Assembly: GCA_028284155.1 (NCBI GenBank)
Contig: JANQSF010000033.1
Span: forward strand, 1-64,000
Origin: Phycisphaeraceae bacterium
GTDB lineage: Bacteria; Planctomycetota; Phycisphaerae; Phycisphaerales; Phycisphaeraceae
DNA length: 64,000 nucleotides
Direction: 5' to 3'
Of the stretch, positions 63,768 to 64,000 are shown piece by piece (the stretch's first letter is position 1; the number at the start of each line of letters is the position of its first letter). The position numbers were made by a program, and so were the translations under genes. Below the pieces are notes generated by a model. The model worked only from the letters and a program-made list of their open reading frames with translations, searched no databases and was not told the origin of the DNA.

Positions 63768-64000
63768 ATGACGACCGCGACGGTCGAACTTTCCAAAGAC
63801 GAGATCAAGCGGTATAGCCGACACCTGATCCTGCCCGAGGTGACGCTTGAGGGTCAGAAGAAGCTCAAGGCCGCGAGTGTGCTGGTGATCGGCACGGGCG
63901 GGCTGGGTGCGCCGGTGTCGCTTTACCTGGCCGCGGCGGGTGTGGGTCGGATCGGGCTGGTCGATTTCGACGTCGTCGACCACTCGAATCTGCAACGTCA
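63768..64000 (+). CDS. MoeB/ThiF-family adenylyltransferase, 3' end outside window
   Basis: Only the first ~77 residues are in the window. They show the start of the E1-like fold: [20 protein letters not shown], then the nucleotide-binding [20 protein letters not shown] and [15 protein letters not shown]. Such enzymes adenylate the C-terminus of a small sulfur carrier (MoaD, ThiS). MoeB and ThiF cannot be told apart from this part. A GGAGA site at 63756-63760 supports ATG 63768. Confidence 0.88.
   Translation, partial: MTTATVELSKDEIKRYSRHLILPEVTLEGQKKLKAASVLVIGTGGLGAPVSLYLAAAGVGRIGLVDFDVVDHSNLQR

Noticed and set aside
1..64000. tRNA, rRNA, CRISPR array, insertion-sequence or prophage genes
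   Set aside because: None seen on reading the spacers; the direct or inverted repeats present are short palindromes and one 8-bp tandem array, without spacers or cas/transposase genes.

Overview
The window is high-GC bacterial DNA that reads as a chromosome segment of a member of the Planctomycetota, probably of the Phycisphaerae type. The main reasons are two very large secreted proteins with the LEPRxLL N-terminal signature (26380-23855 and 45010-28253), a periplasmic sulfatase, an N-terminal double-CxxC zinc-ribbon membrane protein, long SecA, and intergenic DNA packed with short palindromic repeats. The lineage is inferred from these traits; there is no rRNA in the window. I saw no tRNA, CRISPR array, transposase or phage gene.

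Layout. 1-5245: truncated TPR protein, PAP2 phosphatase overlapping a beta-propeller protein, sulfatase (minus), lone STAS protein. 5392-8528 (minus): rpsF-ssb-rplI and lipA, the last with an in-frame repeat insertion. 8644-10896: small lipoprotein, anti-sigma kinase plus STAS partner, MlaE permease. 10918-23656: sucC (minus), long SecA, small membrane proteins, RraA-like protein, zinc-ribbon protein, hemL and serA. 23855-28118: RTX-repeat LEPRxLL protein, DUF697-like membrane protein, one small unknown. 28253-48157 (minus): the dominant object, a roughly 5,585-residue LEPRxLL protein ending in a metzincin-type zinc motif, with a DUF3467 protein and a short second SecA-like ATPase upstream in the same direction. 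48497-54984: exopolysaccharide locus (sugar-phosphate transferase, Wza-like, Wzz/Wzc-like, ExeA-like ATPase, BY-kinase, glycosyltransferase). 55172-64000: unknown membrane protein, two lipoproteins, PhoH ATPase, secreted duplicated-domain protein, TetR regulator, protein-L-isoaspartate methyltransferase, SMP-30-like protein and the start of a MoeB/ThiF-family gene.

How it may fit together. The central 30 kb is devoted to the cell surface: one giant secreted protein, a second LEPRxLL protein, a reduced SecA motor and a capsule/EPS assembly line. The most interesting hypothesis is that the reduced SecA serves the giant cysteine-free protein; this is inferred from proximity and direction only. 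The remainder is mostly housekeeping (translation, lipoylation, TCA cycle, heme, serine, protein repair). Intergenic spacers carry at least eight kinds of short inverted repeat, four of which recur inside the window.
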